A DNA stretch of 41,082 bases from Paulinella micropora (GCA_009731375.1 BJOX01000301.1:330960-372041); one strand, 5' to 3'. Counted from the first letter of the stretch, positions 1 to 15,001 are shown. Translations and numbers: made by a program. The notes: generated by a model not told the origin, from the sequence alone.

Positions 1-2236
<2,236 letters not shown>

Positions 2237-2277
2237 AGATATACATATATATATATACACATATATATAATATGCGT

Positions 2278-2407
2278 GTATGCATAAGCGCAATCAATAC
2301 GGTAGCCCAGTGCTTGCGCATGCATCGTCTGCACAGATGGGAAGTCCCACGCCCTCCAGGAGACTGGCAGCCCTTTTCTCGAGACTGCTACTGGCTCCTC
2401 TCTGGGC
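2278..2407 (+). repeat. Diverged tandem duplication, copy 1 (possible exon)
   Basis: This segment is strongly similar to 2679-2818; both contain the identical core GCGCATGCATCGTCTGCAC followed by AGATGGGAAGT. In the frame that reads C-A-C-I-V-C-T-D-G-K the segment stays open past its end to about 2570, with further Cys residues. One base is missing near 2310 relative to copy 2, which shifts the upstream frame. The protein-like composition suggests a duplicated Cys-containing exon, but I recognise no family and the duplication may simply be non-coding. Coding status is uncertain. Confidence 0.5.
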
Positions 2408-2543
2408 AGCCGCCTACAAACTCATTTGTATTACGGCAACCCAGACACAGGTACATGCTTATACAATCATGACCACAGGCCAGGCAACCCGCACAAATTT
2501 TTTGTCAGCGTTTCAGGGAAGAGTCATATGCTTTTTCTCTCTG

Positions 2544-2571
2544 GCACACACACACACACGCACACACACAT

Positions 2572-2632
<61 letters not shown>

Positions 2633-2635
2633 TTC
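2544..2635. repeat. (CA)n and (CT)n microsatellite
   Basis: A (CA)n run with one CG interruption (about 2544-2570) passes directly into a (CT)n/(CTTT) run ending near 2635. It separates the two copies of the 130-140 bp duplication. Confidence 0.95.
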
Positions 2636-2678
2636 CAAAAGTATGTATCATACATACATGCATACAATTTATATATAC

Positions 2679-2818
2679 GTATGCATACGCGCAAGAAATA
2701 CGCTAGTCCAATTAGTTGCGCATGCATCGTCTGCACAGATGGGAAGTTCCACGCCCTCCTGGAGACTAACAGCCCTCTTCTCGAGACTGACACTGACACT
2801 GGCTCCTCTACACCTGGG
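2679..2818 (+). repeat. Diverged tandem duplication, copy 2 (possible exon)
   Basis: This is the second copy of the unit at 2278-2407, with a short insertion (an extra GACACT-type unit near 2790) and scattered substitutions. The Cys frame continues open to the TGA at about 2951 and contains a stretch with Cys at spaced positions (C-D-T-F-Y-L-F-A-G-D-A-T-C). A GTGAAA at 2950 and a pyrimidine-rich CTTTTCAG ending at 2999 would make a small ~50 nt intron. Both calls are inference; no protein family is recognised. Confidence 0.45.
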
Positions 2819-4131
2819 TGCGACACCTTTTACCTCTTTGCTGGCGACGCGACTTGTCACAACAATTTCGCGAACGAAGCCGACGCCTCCTTCGATGGCA
2901 ACACATGTGGTTACACCCACATACATAAAACCTACAAGCCTCTGCGCCAGTGAAAATCAAGTACTTATATGATTGCTTGCTTGTTTGCCTCTTTTCAGCG
3001 GAGCAATGCCTGGAACAAAGCGTACCATACGGTACAATAAGTGTGTCTTGTCCCTTGAATTACACAACGTTTTTTCCCCTTGTCTTGTTCCTAATGATTG
3101 AACTTTCTCGTGTCAGTTCAACACACACTTTTTGTTCATTAGAAAAAATGACAGTTAAGGTGGCCATTGTATATGGGTGCAACGGATGTAATGCTTACTC
3201 AAAGGTCTGAGTCTATTTTCTGCCTCTCGAAATCACATACACATGTTAAATTTTTGATGACGCAGAATATCTAAGCCTTTTTCCCTATTACATAAGTAAA
3301 ATCTATTCTAGACCAAGTATTTAGGCACATATGTTTTTCTAGATTTGCGTCTGTAATATTTATGTGCGTTTATGTACAGAAACGTCAATGGAGCAACATG
3401 TATCTATATGCACTTGCCTGCACTTATACACCTAGATACAGATGCATACAGACATCTACATACGTATGCATGCATGGTAAAGTATCTTTTTTGGTATTTG
3501 TACACATGAAATGTATAAGCATAGGTATGAGCGTGTATGCGTTTGTGTTGGAGTGCATGTAAAAGCATGGGGAATGACTGCGTGAGCAAGCACAATTTGT
3601 TTTCTTTCATAGGTGTACGTAGGTTATGGATGCAGCATTCGCGGCTGGCCTAAATGGTCTGATTCTCTCTGTCTCTTTTTTTTCCTTCGCTTCCTTCAGT
3701 CTTTGTCCCTGTCACTATTATCTCAGTCTCGTCTTTTCTAGATGCCCTTTTCTCTCCGTGATCTTTGCATGTCGATGCTGCATCCGCTCACATTCTCCGC
3801 TGCTCGCAGTTTAATCCTGTTTGTCTCTAACTTTGCTTCGTAGGCTTCGACCAAGCCCCACGGGTCAATTCTCTGGAGGTCTGAGCATGATTTTTCTGTT
3901 TATGTAGCCTATTTCTCGTTACTAGTTCTTGCCCTCCAACCGTAAGCGTTTCTAATTTAGCACCCCTTCCCTCCCTTTCCCCTTGCCCCCCCCCCAAAAA
4001 AAAAACCGAAAAAACCGAAAAAGAAACATATAAATCATAAGTAAATGACAAACAAATAACTCAGATAACGTTTCAGTACATATTGTATATAGCCTCAGGT
4101 TAAGAATTCCTACCCTTTCTCTGTTTTGCAG
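2819..4131. other. No confident gene; AT-rich spacer with possible introns
   Basis: No ORF here has convincing coding character. The segment has a TACATA/ATGCAT-rich part (3360-3480), a T- and C-rich stretch (3660-3830), and a C9A9 homopolymer junction at about 3988-4006. A polypyrimidine tract ending CTGTTTTGCAG at 4121-4131 looks like a 3' splice site for the exon that follows. Confidence 0.6.
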
Positions 4132-4259
4132 TCTCTGGCTCTTGCGTCCCGGCGTCTGTGACCGTGTTTGGGCAGACCGTCACGATGTCTGCCTGTCTGA
4201 CTTGCCCTGGCCAGTGCAAGGAGTGCCCAGGCCGCACCTGTGGAAGTCTTACTTGCTAA
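4132..4259 (+). CDS. Candidate cysteine-rich terminal exon
   Basis: After the acceptor-like CTTTCTCTGTTTTGCAG, one frame (first full codon at 4134) reads 41 codons to a TAA at 4257-4259. It has seven cysteines, mostly in a C-x2-C, C-x3-C, C-x2-C arrangement, with Gly, Pro, Ser and Thr between. That composition suits a secreted or extracellular disulphide-rich C-terminus. There is no upstream in-frame start, so it can only be a downstream exon. The Cys-containing duplicated segments at 2278-2950 could be earlier exons of the same gene, but I cannot show the splicing. The product is unknown. Confidence 0.35.
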
Positions 4260-5080
4260 TTCTTATTTCAAGCTATCAGTCCTTAACGGTATTATCGTGA
4301 TTGCACTCTTTCATAATAAAAGTGGTGCGTGCAAAACTATGTATGACCGTGGTCAACGTGACTTCAACTTTACTGATTCTATTAGATTGCGACCTACATT
4401 CATCAATGTGGTTCAAAGGATGGTTTTTGCCAGCCACAAAACATCATGTCTGGGTTAAGGCATTGCAAAGGACCTTTACATCTTGAGTCCACGCGATCAA
4501 AGACTAACTTTACATCTTGTATTTTCTTTCACCGCTTTTCACAATATCGCCGTTGTGAGTTTGGATACAACCCCAAGGGGTAATTACACAATGAACTCTT
4601 AATAAAGATCTCTATGGCTGCATTAAGTCTCTTAATAGAAATACCAGTAAATAGCAGAGCGGTCACGCTTGGTTCGGCTGGTCTTGACTCGACTTCTCGC
4701 GCACCCTGACGAGGGCTCGCTCGAGAGCCCACCCGGTATATTATGGCATGACCCGATGTTCCGGTCTGTTCGGTTATCCTTGGCCGCTTGGACCTTCTAC
4801 GTTAGGTACTATAATTCCTCATTCTACAAGTCGTTAGATACTTGTTATATTATTAAATATTGAGTCACGTACCGCCGGTAAGAAGTAAAATGTCAACGGT
4901 AGTGGTTTTGGCCGGTCGGGAGCAGTTAAAGTGCTCAGTCTGATATTTTTTTCTCGACACCGCCTCTTTTTGCTCAGAAAATTTCCGGGCCGAAAAACTC
5001 AGGCAGTGTCACTGAGGAATTTCCGGGCCATACACTGTTGTTTATTACAATAGCGACTCCAGCCTCGGATTGTTGTAGTA
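4260..5080. other. No gene seen; flank of element A
   Basis: No supported ORF. The segment contains the retroelement-end-like sequence at 4540-4666 and two copies of AATTTCCGGGCC (about 4979 and 5019). The stretch from about 4720 has short matches to the reverse complement of the opposite flank of element A (about 16140-16280), for example TTCCGGTCTGT beside CGGTTAT. This suggests that A inserted into older repetitive DNA. Confidence 0.5.
4540..4666 (-). repeat. Retroelement terminal-like fragment, inverted copy
   Basis: Read on the minus strand this begins GTGACCGCTCTGCTAT, then TTACTGGTATTTC, then TTTATTAAGAGTTC, then GTTGTATCCAAACTCACAA. The same blocks in the same order occur on the plus strand at 36486-36660 with indels. 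Similarity starts sharply at GTGACC in both copies. I interpret it as a diverged LTR or terminal segment of a third repeat family. Confidence 0.5.
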
Positions 5081-5084
5081 TTTA

Positions 5085-5783
5085 TGTATTATGACCGGAG
5101 GTCTACCCTTACGAGCTCAAAGGAATAAAGGAATTTAAACAAAAACTGAACACAACAGGTTCAAGGCTAGTTTCCACTTCAAGAGTAGAAAGGGAAGCAA
5201 GATATGAACCCAAACAACAAGCCAAAGGGAAAACACCGGTCAAACCGGAGTGTCTCTATGACCGGGTCATCTGACACGATGCGTTACGTCCGTAACCTGC
5301 ACAAATGCCAAAACATACACTAAAGAACAACACATAAGTGCATTTTCCCTTATTTAGCCATAAATTCCCAGTCACGGGAAAAAGACTAAATTTCAAGGAA
5401 ATTCCGTGACTTTTTTCCAAAACTTCAAACGGTTACTACATGTGCTGTAGAAGGATCGGGTCAAGGCTATTAATGTGGGAGGTTAATCAATATGTATGCT
5501 ACACAATACTGTAATCTGCATCCCAAAAACCTTCTCCACGCCAGTAAACTGTCAAGTGTAAAATCTAGATTTTAAGGTCCTATTGGGATCCAAGCTTCCT
5601 AGCTTTTCTCACATATTCCTTATCCTAATACAACATTAAAACAGGATAAATTAATCAGAACCTGAAGATGATGTAATAAGAATTCATCTTAAAATACATT
5701 TAATAACAAGAATTACTTCCAAGAGTAAATTCCCCTAAAGCACTAATAGCGTAAAAACGATGTAGTATACCGTGTGTGTTACA
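5085..5783 (-). repeat. Element A 3' LTR
   Basis: This is a 699 bp direct repeat of 15278-15983. On the minus strand it starts TGTAACACAC and ends CATAATACA, a normal TG...CA boundary. The outer flank is TTTA (5081-5084), which is repeated after the other LTR. The LTR is not alignable by eye to the LTR of element B. Confidence 0.93.
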
Positions 5784-5811
5784 TAGCACCCCTTTCCCCT
5801 CCTTTGAGATC
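5784..5811 (-). other. Element A polypurine tract
   Basis: On the minus strand the bases just before the 3' LTR read AAAGGAGGGGAAAGGGGTGC followed by TA. This is a purine-rich plus-strand priming site in the expected place, and its position confirms the element's orientation. Confidence 0.8.
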
Positions 5812-6375
5812 GCTCGGATCTCAATTCCGGAGTAATACCAACGGAGACTACATCTAGTATAATCTCGTCAGTACCTGCTTTTTGGGGAATCCCAGCCGAC
5901 TGTCCACCACCCCAAGAGCTATCTAGCTCGACCCCTGATCAAATCTTATCAAGAGCCATCCAACGGATTATAAGCTTGTGCTTCATGTGGGCTAAGTTCA
6001 GAGACTTATCGTTGCCCGAAGATCGTGAATCTGACACTCGACCAGCTCACGTCTTCAACCCTACGCGCGCGATTTCCCCGAAGTCACAGTCCCATAGTCT
6101 GACCGACCACCAACCAGACCCTGTCTAATCCGTCAAATGTGAATGGTGCCTTGGCCCTGAAGTCCGCATTGACCGGACCCCAAAGTCCAGCCCTTAAAAC
6201 GACGATGGCCTTCTCGCAGAGTTCCTCTCCCGTACCGTGTCCGTAAAGTTTTAATGTTGAGTAGGACACCCAGTACCAATTTCCCACACACTATGGTCAA
6301 TGTGCGCCCAACTTCCCTTTCCCCCGACCCGAATTCCAATTCCTTCTTCCTTCACCCCTTCCGGATCTTTCCTCC
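5812..6375 (-). other. Element A 3' non-coding segment
   Basis: About 560 bp between the end of pol and the polypurine tract. Open frames here are short, overlapping and without recognisable motifs. Element B has a similarly long (~790 bp) non-coding stretch in the same position. Confidence 0.6.
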
Positions 6376-9300
6376 CTACTGGCTCGGATGCTTCTTCCCT
6401 CGCACCGTTTCGGTAGCGTGTGCACCCCCGATTAGCCTTAAGTCCACCACGCTCTGTTTGAGCATGTCCCAAATCTTCTGCGGAATGTGCACATCGTGTA
6501 ATTCGAAGGGGCAATCAAACATTCCCCTCGGCCACGCCGATATGGTCCATGCCTCGTGATCCCTGTCCGCCTTCCGTGAGGCCGGATCTACCTTGGCATC
6601 CCATACTTCCCTATTTGCAGCATCCCACCACACCGGGACATACTCGCGGTACATCCGGTTCTCAACCGTATCTTTATCCCAAGACCGGTAGAACTGCAGC
6701 ATAGGCGGAAGGCTCTTAAGCGCACTTTCCGACGATCGAGTCTTCCTCGAGTCCTTCGCCAGTCCCACTACCTTCATTACAAAAAGAGTACCCTTGTCCC
6801 CCTTTGCAACGAATCTAGTTGGGGGTCTGACAAGATAGAACTGATTCAGAACCCAGTTCATCCCCAGTGTCTTATTACCCTCCTTCCATAACTTGTGCTT
6901 GACATCCACCTGCGAGGGCTCAATAGGCTCCTCCGGCTCCGCCTGCAGTTCCGTTTTCCTACGCTTCCCCGGTCTACTTCCTGGTTCCGAGTAAATCAGA
7001 TCATAATCCGCCGCCCGCTTCGCCGCCTCTGTGGGTGGCTTGCGACTCGCATCTGACCCCTTCCCCCCGACCTCAGGCCTTTTGGAGCTTCCCCGGCCGA
7101 CGCCCTCTTCAGGGGCCCGTTCCTTCCTCTCCCCCTGGCCCTTCCGGTCCCCGGGCTTCCCACCATCGGGTTCCTTATCCGTTATCAACTTAGGAGGGTC
7201 TTGAAACTCTCCCTTTTCCCTGACGAGCGCTTCCTGGAGCGTCTCATTTTCCAATAAGAACGGATCGTACTTAATGAGGCGTCGAACATTAACAATCTTG
7301 TTCTCCCCCCTGCCTCTTATTCGATAGTTAAACGGCCCTGTCTGCACCACCTGATAGGGCCCCTTCCAGTGCACAAACATCTTCGATGATATGCCCTTCG
7401 GAACCTGTGGGTAGTACAACATGACAATGTCCCCTGGCTTGTACGTCACCATAGACAAGTCCTGCTCCAAGGGTTCTTTGCTTAGCTGGCGAGTCTGTTC
7501 CGCCAGCCTTGCTTGCCGCACCGCTTGCATGGCCTCCATCGAGACCCGCATACGAACCCCCCAGAGCTCATCCTCGTCCAGCGCCAGCGCAGGTGCATCC
7601 TGATATACCAAGTGTTGGGGCATCACCGGCTCCTGCCCGTACACCACCTGATACGGGGATCTACATTCGCCCCCGCTCCAAGAGCTTTCGAGGGCATCGC
7701 GTTCATTGCGAACACAAAGCTTGGGACCACCTCCCTCCACAAGAGCTGACTCTTGTAGGTCCTTAGAGCCGACTTGAGCGGCCTATGTACCCGCTCGATC
7801 TTGCCATTAGCCCTCGGATTGTATGGTGTAACGTACTGCCAGTGGACCCCGTAATACTTCGCGAGCCTTTCCATCAGCTCGTTGTCAAAGGCTGGCCCCT
7901 TATCTGAGCAAATCGTCTTGGGACCCCTACCACACATAGGATCCGATCGATCAGCTCCCTGGCTGTCGTCTCCGCCGTCGTGTCCGGCACTGGTATCGCC
8001 CAGACGTAATTGCTCGCCCTATCAATGACGGTCATCAAGAACCTATCCTTCGCCGGCCCCACCGGCGGCAACGGCCCCACGTGGTCCACATGCAGGAACT
8101 CAAAGAGCCTTTCCAGCAGTGTAAATTTCCCAACCGGGATTTTCCCTTCCACTGGGTGTTTCTTGTTCATCTGACAGGTCGTGCAGCCCTTGACCCTCTT
8201 CTTAATGAACTTATCCATCCCTTCCCACCAGAATCGCCTCTTGATAATCCACTGCGTCCTCTGTACCCCCGGGTGATTAACCAACGGGACTACGTGTGAC
8301 GCTACGTAGATCATCTGCCTCAATTTGGCTGGGACCCATAAGACCCACTTTTCCGGGTTCTTGGCCGTCTCCGGTGTCTTGCCTGTGTACCACAGGAGGC
8401 CATCCTTCCATGCCAGAGTATTGAGCTGTGACCGGATTTTCTCCGTCAACAACAACTCATCCCCCGCCAAAAAGTACTGGATCAAGTCCTTGTACCCATT
8501 ATCGGCCCTCTGGCATTGCCTCCATGCTTCCACTGACGCGATACGCACTGTATCGTCCTCTACCTGGATTCCCACTTGAGGCCTGGAATCCGGCCCTAAC
8601 CCCTCCGAAGCCCTCACCGGCTCTGTAGAGGCCACCTCCGGCTCTGGAGCCGTTTCTACGCCCGGGTCTTCCACGTAGGTTCGGACGGCCGGTGCCGCGT
8701 GCCCCTGGTAACAATAGCACTCATGCTCCGCCTTATCCTAATCCAGAATAGCGGCTTTATCGGCCTCGTATTACGGCCTCCTCTACAAAATGCTCCGTAC
8801 AGCACTCAACTGAGTCATCATGACCTTCCTATATTCCCCCCTCTTTGCCTCCATCACCCTAAGCTCCTTTCTGCTAGACCCCGGGTGAGCCTTATTAGCA
8901 TAGAAGACCATGTTCGCCTGCAAGATATCCTTTTGATCCGTCCTCAATGCCAAGTCCTCAAACTCGTCCTCAATGCGGATGGAGTTGAGTAATTGACTCT
9001 TGACAAAGAGTCGGCCACAATATTCTTCTTGCCGGGAATTTACTTGACGGTGAAGTCATAGCACGATAGCAAAGCCTGCCATCTGGCCAGCCTGCCCGTG
9101 CAATCGTTCGTGATCAACCACATAAGGTTCTGGTGGTCCGTTCTTACCACGATGTCCCGCGACCCCCACAAGTATTCCCTGAGTCTTATAAACGACCAAA
9201 CCACCGCCAAGGCTTCCCTCTGCCTTGTACAGTAGTTCTGTTCCGCCCTGTTGAGCTTCCGGCTCAAATACATGATCGGCCGTAAGACCCCTTTGTCATC

Positions 9301-12101
9301 ATATTGCTGTAGGACCGCCCCAATCGCATACTTAGACGCATCGGTGTCCAGCACATACTGCTTATCCACATCCGGCATCATCAAGATGCAATCCTTGTTA
9401 TGCTTGGGATCACGAGTCAACATTTCCTTAATGAACTCGAACGTCTCCTACTGTTTAGACGTCCATTTTCGCATGTCGCCTTTTAGGTACAGCTCTCTTA
9501 ACGGTTTGACCGTCTCCGACCAATTCGGAAAGAACTGACTGTAATATTGCGCAAGCACAATGAAGGAGAACAACTCCGACCGCGTCTGAGGCCACTTAAT
9601 GCCTTCCACAGCATCCCTCTTCTTAGCCGCAATCGCTACTGTCCCGTTCGAGATATCATATCCTAAGTATGTAACCTGCCGGGTGGCAAACTGGCACTTG
9701 TCCAAGTTCACCTTGAGACCAAACTCTCTTACCCGTCGGAAAACACCCTGTATATGGGCCAGGTGTTCCTCTATGGTATTGGAGTAGATAATAATATCAT
9801 CTATGTAACAGAAAGCGTAATCCTTCGCCCTCTGTCCATATTTCTCCATAAACCCACCTGCCCGTTTATCCTCAAACTGTCGTCCGAGCATTTTCTGCAT
9901 CGCTGCCTGAAATATGCCAGGTGAGTTCCTCAGACCCCTTGGCAATACCTTCCATTGGTATAGCGTCATTCCCACTACAAACTCCGTAAGCCACCTGCTC
10001 TTTCTGCTGAGCGGGATCTGCCAGAACCCATTCTTGAGGTCCAATACCGAGTAAAATTTTGCGTGTTTTAACTTGCGCATACAGTCATCGATCTTGGGCA
10101 GCGGGTACCGCTCACCCTCGATGATCTTGTTAGTAATTCACACAAAACCTGAGCGCTCCATCCGGCTTTGGAACCATGCGTTCATGCGACGAAATCGGGG
10201 AGTCCGAAAACTCCGTGAAATCATCCGCCTGTAACTCCTCCGCCTTCTCCTGGCCAATACTTTCCTCTCTACGGCCCAGGACAGACCTCCTAGAGGCATG
10301 CGTGATATTCATCCCCGGAATCTTCCTGAGATGGGCCTCAAAATGCTTGACCGTCCCCGGCCTAGGCAGATCAAAGATCTCCCTCTCCTTAGCCATCACC
10401 TTCTGAAGGCTCTCAAGATGCTTTTCATTTCCTTTCCAATCCGCCCGCATCCGAGCCATTTTATCCTCCCATGACTGGGCATCCTTCCGATCCCTAAGTT
10501 CGGGTGCCTCAGCCATGTCCGACCACGCATCCTCCACCAGGCCATCCTCGGAGGGCATTTCCACCTCCTTCTGATGGTATTTGACTTCCGAAAACTCATC
10601 CCATTTCCCAAGGTTCGCCATCCGATCCAGAATCAACGCATACTGGATAGGCGCCCTTTTTGTGTAAAATCCTGTGAAGCACGTGAACGCTTGTTCCCGT
10701 ATCTTCTGAAGGTCACACCCTTTAAGTGAGTTCCGATATGCCAACCCCTGTTCCCTAGTGCCTAATCTACATGCAATCACCAAATGTTGCTTCCTAGATG
10801 GCACCGGGATCGGGTAATCCACCATCCGGTCCAAAACCTCATCCGCCCACAACGCTTTTTCACGGAACGGTAAAATCATAGAGAACGGTTTATCACCCTC
10901 GAAATATTTCGTGAGCAATTTCGCCGTCCCTCCCGAATTCCGCGGACAAAGAGGTTTGTCACCACACATGCCCTCTACAACATTACCGATCTCATCCTCC
11001 GTTCCACCCGTTGAAAGCCGCGCTTCCATTAGCGGCTCAAACAACGGCCTGTTGTTCTGTGATGCCTTTGCATTGAAGCAGTACCGGTTTTGAAGAACAC
11101 ATAAGGCCCCTTCTTACCATCCCTGAACCTGTCCATCCCTGCTCCCATTTCCATGTTAAGTTCTTTAATTGTGCAGGCCATAATCTGAGCACACCGGCCC
11201 TGAATTAAGTCCTCCACTGTTGCCGTGTCCCATCGTCGAACAGCCTTCCTAGCCTTTCCCGCTAGCCCGCGGTACTCCGGTTGGAAATCCTTATAATAAT
11301 TGTCCAACGCTGGGTGAAGATATGGCTTTGGTATAACCAACTGCACCTTAGCGTGCCGCGCAATTGCGTGTGGGTCCTTACCTTTAGTCGCCACTGGCTT
11401 GGTAGATGATACTGCGTAAGTATCGACATGAAAGAGAAGAACTGCTGTCCTCCCTCTTACCATATCCTCCGCATCATCCTCACTAATTCCATAGTGCACC
11501 AAACCCGACCGGCAGTCAATTAATGTACTCATCCTATTGAGCTGCTTGAACCCGATCAGCAAACTTCCCGAATATTCCGGACAGACATAGAACTGAATAT
11601 TAAAGGACTTACCGGAGTAGAGTTCAATGGCTTGACCACCGTTCCCGTAACCTCCGCCCTCGCCTTTCCATTCACTCCTTCTATGCTCCCCTTCATAGGC
11701 AACATGTTCTTATCCAACCACGCCTTATTGGCCGTTATGAAGCCCGCGCCCGCGATATTAATATTAGCCAACGTATCATTGGCCATATCGCATGCACTCT
11801 CCAGGTCCACACAGTAAACCTGAGTAATGCATAACGCATGTTCCGGCATATCAATAGCCTCCAGGCGTTCCCTCACGTCAGATAGAAGAACAAAACTGTT
11901 ATTTAAATCTTTCCGATCCGACAAACCACTCTTGATGAATCCTTCACCAAAAGCAGTATGGTTTGATCTTGCGGCCTTCCTTTCTTTCATCCCAGCCGTC
12001 GCCTTTTTTCCGGGTTTAATTTTCCTCACCCTCCAAGGCACCGGCTTGGCCCCCCAATCGGGCTCCGGAATGATAGAAACTTTCTTATCAAACCTAACCA
12101 T
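6376..12101 (-). pseudogene. pol: Element A pol, frameshifted
   Basis: Decayed polyprotein lying across several frames. Minus-strand order: protease-like region (about 11900-11500, with the D-T-L-A-N motif at 11766-11777); a conserved block before RT (about 11050-10600); RT with Y-I-D-D at 9796-9807; RNase H (9423-9040, V-L-D-T-D-A-S); integrase zinc-binding and core regions (about 8300-7780, with C-S-D-K-G and K-I-E-R-V-H); GPY/F module (W-K-G-P-Y, about 7350); and the extra C-terminal domain (about 6940-6380). Frame changes occur near 11560, 11040, 10130, 8990-8680, 7900 and 7700. In-frame stops include TAG at about 9448 and TAA at about 9040. The pol start is in the same frame as the main gag ORF, separated only by its TAA stop. 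Not functional. Confidence 0.93.
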
Positions 12102-12146
12102 TGGAACCGGTAAAATATTTAAAGTAGGTTGAGATTTTGCGGTACG

Positions 12147-15001
12147 TTAGTAACAACTTTTTTTTTTAATAATATTAACTTGTCTGGCCTTCCTGGGCCC
12201 TACATTTTCCCCATTGTCACCACGTTTTCCCCGTTCATTCGTTACCTGCATCACAGAACCATCCATTCCATGAGTAGGATCATGACTCCTGTGAGAAGGA
12301 TTACCCGTCGGAATTGCATTTGCTTCCTGCCCCTCCGGCTCAGCTGTCGGCAAAGTCGTCTTCGTGAAAGGCATCCTCGCCTGCCACACGACAACATCCT
12401 CATCAGTAATCACTGACGTTTCCGTTTCATTTTCCAACTGGTTCTTACCAGTCCGAAATTCCTCCCCCTCCTCAACGGAGCCTTCCTCCTCTGCTTCGCT
12501 CTTTGAAGCTGCCGCAACTTTAGCTTTCTTGGAGGGCCGGCCGCTGTCCTTCTTACCGCCCCATCGCTTCTTTCCCCTGAAGCCCCCGCCGCGGCCACGG
12601 CCTCCACGCCCTCCTCTGCCTCCACGGCTACCTCCCCCCCGCAAGGACTTGACAGTTTTATCATATTCCTCCAGTTGATCCTTAACAAGACGTCTAACAG
12701 TTTTGTTCTTGATCACCAGCGCATCTTGATTGCGGATGGCTCTGACTATTGTCCAGATGGATTGGCCATCGTTTGCAGCATTCAACTGCGTTTCCAAGTT
12801 CTTCCAATCCGCCTCCTTGTCAGAGTGTAGCCCAAAGCACTTATCCTTCTTCGGGCACCTGTAGCCCTTGAAGTAGTAGTCAAAGCAAAGCTTGCGACTT
12901 CCCTTGTACGTGGAACTAGAAGAACCCCCACCCTTTGGTTTTAAGCCCTTCGGGGGAGCGATATGTTCATCGCTGGTCTCTTCTTCGTCCTCTTCCTCCT
13001 CCTCCTCCTCCTGCTTCCGTAAGGGTTTTCCATAACCCCCTTTAGCAATAGTAGGAATACGGCGTCTCACAGCCCCCCCGCTGGACTGGATAGCAGCTGC
13101 TTTCCCCACAGGTTGTTCCTCCTCCTGTTGGGTCCCGGCTGCAACCGCAAACGCTTTCATCCCACCCGAGGAGAGTAGCGTGTCATCCCACGTTCTCGCG
13201 GCCTTCAGCAAGTCCCCCCACATATCTCTAGGACTTTGATAATCGTCCTGAAAAGTCTTCCATGCCGGGGACGCGTCCGTCGTGAAATCAACATTGTCCG
13301 GGATTTTAGCCTCCCATTTGCCCTCCGGCCATGCTTTCGTAATGACCCGGAAGACACATGGATCATGCTGATTGATCCTCGCCATGACATGTCGGATGAA
13401 ACGTTTGAGGCTGATGAAGAACGCATTGTCCGTCTTCAGATTCTCAATCACCCTCAGAAAAGCCCCCCTCACCCTCATCGGCTTCCTGCTCGTCGTTGCC
13501 AACGCATTTCCAACCACCGTGGAAATGTGTCCCGTCAGCATAATCTCGCTAGTCAAATCCCAATGACTTCCGTATTGAACGAGCAAAGCAATGAGAGCGT
13601 GCATCATTGCGTGCAGTTTGGATATTTTTACGGACCCCGTTTCCGCATAATGATCCCTATCCTGCACCACCTTTTCAATGCCCTTGTTGATATTGTCCAC
13701 CGTCAAGTACTCCATAAGGTCCGTATCCGTACATTGTCGGAGAATATCAACCATTGTCATGGGCGATTCAAAATTGCTCTCCCCCATATACTTACAGAGC
13801 AAATTGATCCCCTTACGCAACCATGGCGAGGTCATATACGGCCAACAGTTTACCTGACGCGTAAACCATATTGCCGGTTTTTGATCCCCCTTAGAACCCG
13901 GAGCAAATGCAACAGGTAGGAACTTTTCGTAAAAAGTCGCCATCCTTTTCCTTTCCTGTTCATAACGCTTCATCGGATCCAAAGGATCATCTTCATCCCT
14001 TTTCTTGATTTCCGCGTATCTCCCCTCCCATGCTGCGTATTTTTCCACGCAAACCTCAATCGCTTTCACCACCTCCATGAGGTACAAGAGATACCGGTAC
14101 AAGTTCTCGTAAGCCTGCTCCGTCGCTACCAGCAAAATCACAGCGTCCGGCACCGTAGCCGAAGACGTCCTGAGCTTGGTAGTTGCCAGTGCAGCCGTCT
14201 CTGCTTCCTTTAGCAGATCACGCAGGCTCCTGTTGGCATTAGTTGACAACGAATTCTTTTCTGTCATCAACTCCAACTTCCCCATGAAGCCTTCGATATG
14301 GATTAGGTCATACACGTCCGGTGTCTTTTTCCCCCACACCTTTGTGTCCTTCATCCATTTTGCTTCCTTCATCTTGTCCTTGGCAGCTTCCCAATTCTTA
14401 ACTGCCTTGCCAAAGGCATTGGCTGCCATAGGGAACACCTCATCCTCGAAGAAAGTCTTCGCCAAGGCCACGTCAAAAGTATCCCCTTTCGCAGGGTCCT
14501 TTCTGACTGAGCTGTACCATTCCTCGCTCCAAGTGTCCTTAACTTCAGTCCCTGTCATTAGGAACTGGACATCAAAAAGCTTAGAAGGGATAGGAGTTGT
14601 ATAATGATCCTCATCCCCATTCTGGAACCTTGCATGTCCTACCATCTGCAGTTCATGGAGGTGCAAAGACACGAATGTCCTTGCCATCATCCTCCTAACT
14701 TGCATAGGTACCACTTAGGTTCACTAGGTGAGTAGCCAGTGAAAGCAAAAGTGGCTGAATGCCAACCCCATTTTGCCAAATCACTCGACTCTCGCTTCAT
14801 CATGTCGTAAACCTCCTGATCCCTAGGTCTGTCTTTGTACTTACTTGCCAAAGGGACAAAGTGTTCCAAAAACTGATGTTGTTCTTTGGAGCCTACAATG
14901 TAGTCTGCTGCTACATGTTGTAGAAACTCCCCAACAACCTTTCCTTCCAACGGTTGACAACACGGATCCCTGTAAGGATCATATGCAGTCGTTGTTGCCA
15001 T
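12147..15001 (-). pseudogene. gag: Element A gag, single frameshift
   Basis: Structural protein gene. The natural start appears to be the ATG at 15001 (Met-Ala-Thr-Thr-Thr). That frame ends at 14687, and the rest continues from about 14714 in another frame for 855 codons, so one indel near 14700 breaks it. The long helical N-terminal part resembles a capsid region but has no motif I recognise. Near residue 610 of the long frame lies a C3H1 finger, C610-x9-C620-x5-C626-x3-H630 (12825-12887), instead of CCHC knuckles. A Gly-Arg-rich segment follows (about 12590-12650), then acidic and Lys-rich stretches. At over 940 residues in total it is long for a Ty3/Gypsy Gag. It ends with TAA at 12147-12149. 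Confidence 0.85.

Noticed and set aside
6254-6559. Plus-strand frames within element A (also 11827-12132, 12364-12678, 13236-13919, 14176-14604)
   Set aside because: They lie antisense to identified gag or pol coding sequence and show no independent family features.
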